Source: an uncultured Pseudanabaenaceae cyanobacterium (GTDB taxonomy: Bacteria; Cyanobacteriota; Cyanobacteriia; PCC-9006; JAAUQQ01). Taken from it: a DNA stretch of 64,000 nt. The stretch spans positions 46,802 to 110,801 of the forward strand of contig CALECT010000032.1 of the NCBI GenBank assembly GCA_937949725.1, written 5' to 3'. Under the pieces are notes generated by a model. It was given only the letters and a program-made list of their open reading frames with translations. It made no database searches and was not told the origin of the DNA. The first letter of the stretch is position 1, and every line of letters begins with the position of its first letter. The position numbers and the translations under genes are program-made. This document shows positions 63,334 through 64,000 of the stretch, one piece after another.

Positions 63334-63350
63334 CGCGTGATGTAGATGCC

Positions 63351-63980
63351 ATGTCTCTATCCGGTCTTCTGATGTCCCCCAAAAGTGGGGCGGCCCCCCA
63401 AGCATTGGTCATTCTTCTCCATGGTTGGGGATCAAATGCTGAGGATGTTGCGGGCCTAGTCCCCGCCTTGGCACTAGGAGACTGTTGGGTAAGCGCCCCC
63501 GATGGTCCTATGGCTCATCCTTACAGTGACACAGGAAAGATGTGGTACGACTTGGAAAATCCAGCTTGGCCTGGCCTTGAGCAAAGCAAAGAACTCTTAC
63601 AAGAGCATCTGGAAGGGTTGATTAAGGAAAGTGGACTTACGCCTGGCCAGACAGTACTCATGGGATTTTCTCAGGGAGGAGCAATGGCGCTGGAGATCGG
63701 ATTAGGTCTATCTCTGGGGGGGATTGCAGTATTCAGTGGTTACCTTCACCCAGAATTAACTCAGGCAGCGATAGAATCCAAAACACCTGTTTTTATCACC
63801 CATGGTCAGCAGGATCCAGTTGTGCCTTTTAGGGCTGCGGAGCAAACCTATCAGTTTTTACAATCGAATGCTTTTAAGGCTAGCTTTGTTCCCTTAGATA
63901 TGGCCCACGAAATTTCCATAGAGGCTCTGCAAGCCGCACAACAATGGTTTCGTAGCTTGGAACTACAAGCTGCTTTGTAA
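63351..63980 (+). CDS. Alpha/beta-hydrolase carboxylesterase (phospholipase/carboxylesterase family)
   Basis: This 209-residue serine hydrolase has the family's LLHGWGSNAEDV near residue 22 (oxyanion), nucleophile Ser in MGFSQGGAMAL near 107-117, Asp in HGQQDPVVPF near 151-160 and the catalytic His in DMAHEIS near 184. No signal peptide is visible, so it is cytosolic. It is of the EstB/YpfH-like short-chain esterase group; the natural substrate is unknown. It starts 18 bp after the WecG-type gene and is likely cotranscribed with it. Confidence 0.93.
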   Translation: MSLSGLLMSPKSGAAPQALVILLHGWGSNAEDVAGLVPALALGDCWVSAPDGPMAHPYSDTGKMWYDLENPAWPGLEQSKELLQEHLEGLIKESGLTPGQTVLMGFSQGGAMALEIGLGLSLGGIAVFSGYLHPELTQAAIESKTPVFITHGQQDPVVPFRAAEQTYQFLQSNAFKASFVPLDMAHEISIEALQAAQQWFRSLELQAAL

Positions 63981-64000
63981 AAAACAAGAACTAAAGACTC

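Overview
This 64 kb window is chromosomal DNA from a cyanobacterium. The evidence is the very frequent HIP1 octamer (GCGATCGC), an omega-3 acyl-lipid desaturase, an ABC1-type kinase, a DUF6825-type small protein, a ClpC of cyanobacterial/plastid type, and several signalling genes of the architectures usual in this phylum. The genus cannot be fixed from the sequence. No rRNA gene, tRNA gene, CRISPR array, prophage or complete insertion sequence was seen.

Layout. 0-3.3 kb: a polysaccharide ABC-2 exporter (ATPase cut by the window edge, plus permease) and a membrane-anchored family 2 glycosyltransferase. 3.5-8 kb: family 4 uracil-DNA glycosylase, a phosphoribosyltransferase, a VanY-type peptidase, an M41-like membrane protease, and cysK with a small partner gene. 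8.7-15.8 kb: a leftward block with PP2C phosphatase, ABC1 kinase, DUF6825 protein, an atypical Ser/Thr kinase and argJ. 15.8-16.9 kb: three tandem small RNA units. 17-19.5 kb: three hypothetical exported or membrane proteins in a row. 19.5-20.7 kb: an AT-rich gap with a phased cluster of DnaA-box-like sites. 20.7-29.5 kb: a small acidic protein, oligopeptidase B, a cation/Ca exchanger, a class III nucleotide cyclase and dnaX. 29.5-30.4 kb: four more small RNA units on the other strand, carrying the same 20-nt core as the first cluster. 30.7-33.9 kb: desB facing away from rpsB-tsf. 34-42.6 kb: a conserved hypothetical, an SLH/WD40-like protein, an EAL-type c-di-GMP response regulator and a hybrid histidine kinase. 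42.7-45.4 kb: an accessory-looking patch (DUF2161 gene and a DUF2161 remnant, a membrane protein, DUF1993, Uma2). 45.5-53.5 kb: recG, a foreign-looking AAA-ATPase/TOPRIM gene that sits between recG and a second copy of the recG tail, an ABC exporter and an unknown protein. 53.5-60.9 kb: uppS-cdaA, lysA, rimI and clpC. 61-64 kb: a long gap, then a WecG/TagA-type glycosyltransferase and a carboxylesterase.

Genes that probably work together: the ABC-2 exporter with the glycosyltransferases (surface polysaccharide); rpsB-tsf (translation); the hybrid kinase with the EAL regulator next to it (c-di-GMP signalling); cdaA and uppS, whose reading frames overlap (c-di-AMP signalling and the undecaprenyl carrier), with lysA upstream (diaminopimelate and lysine).

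The most unusual signals are: (1) a seven-copy family of probable small RNAs at two loci, each with an invariant 20-nt core directly before a hairpin terminator whose sequence changes while its pairing is kept; (2) the DnaA-box cluster next to an AT-rich stretch, with no dnaA in view; and (3) a single-gene AAA+TOPRIM/DUF4435-like defence candidate bounded by two recG tails.
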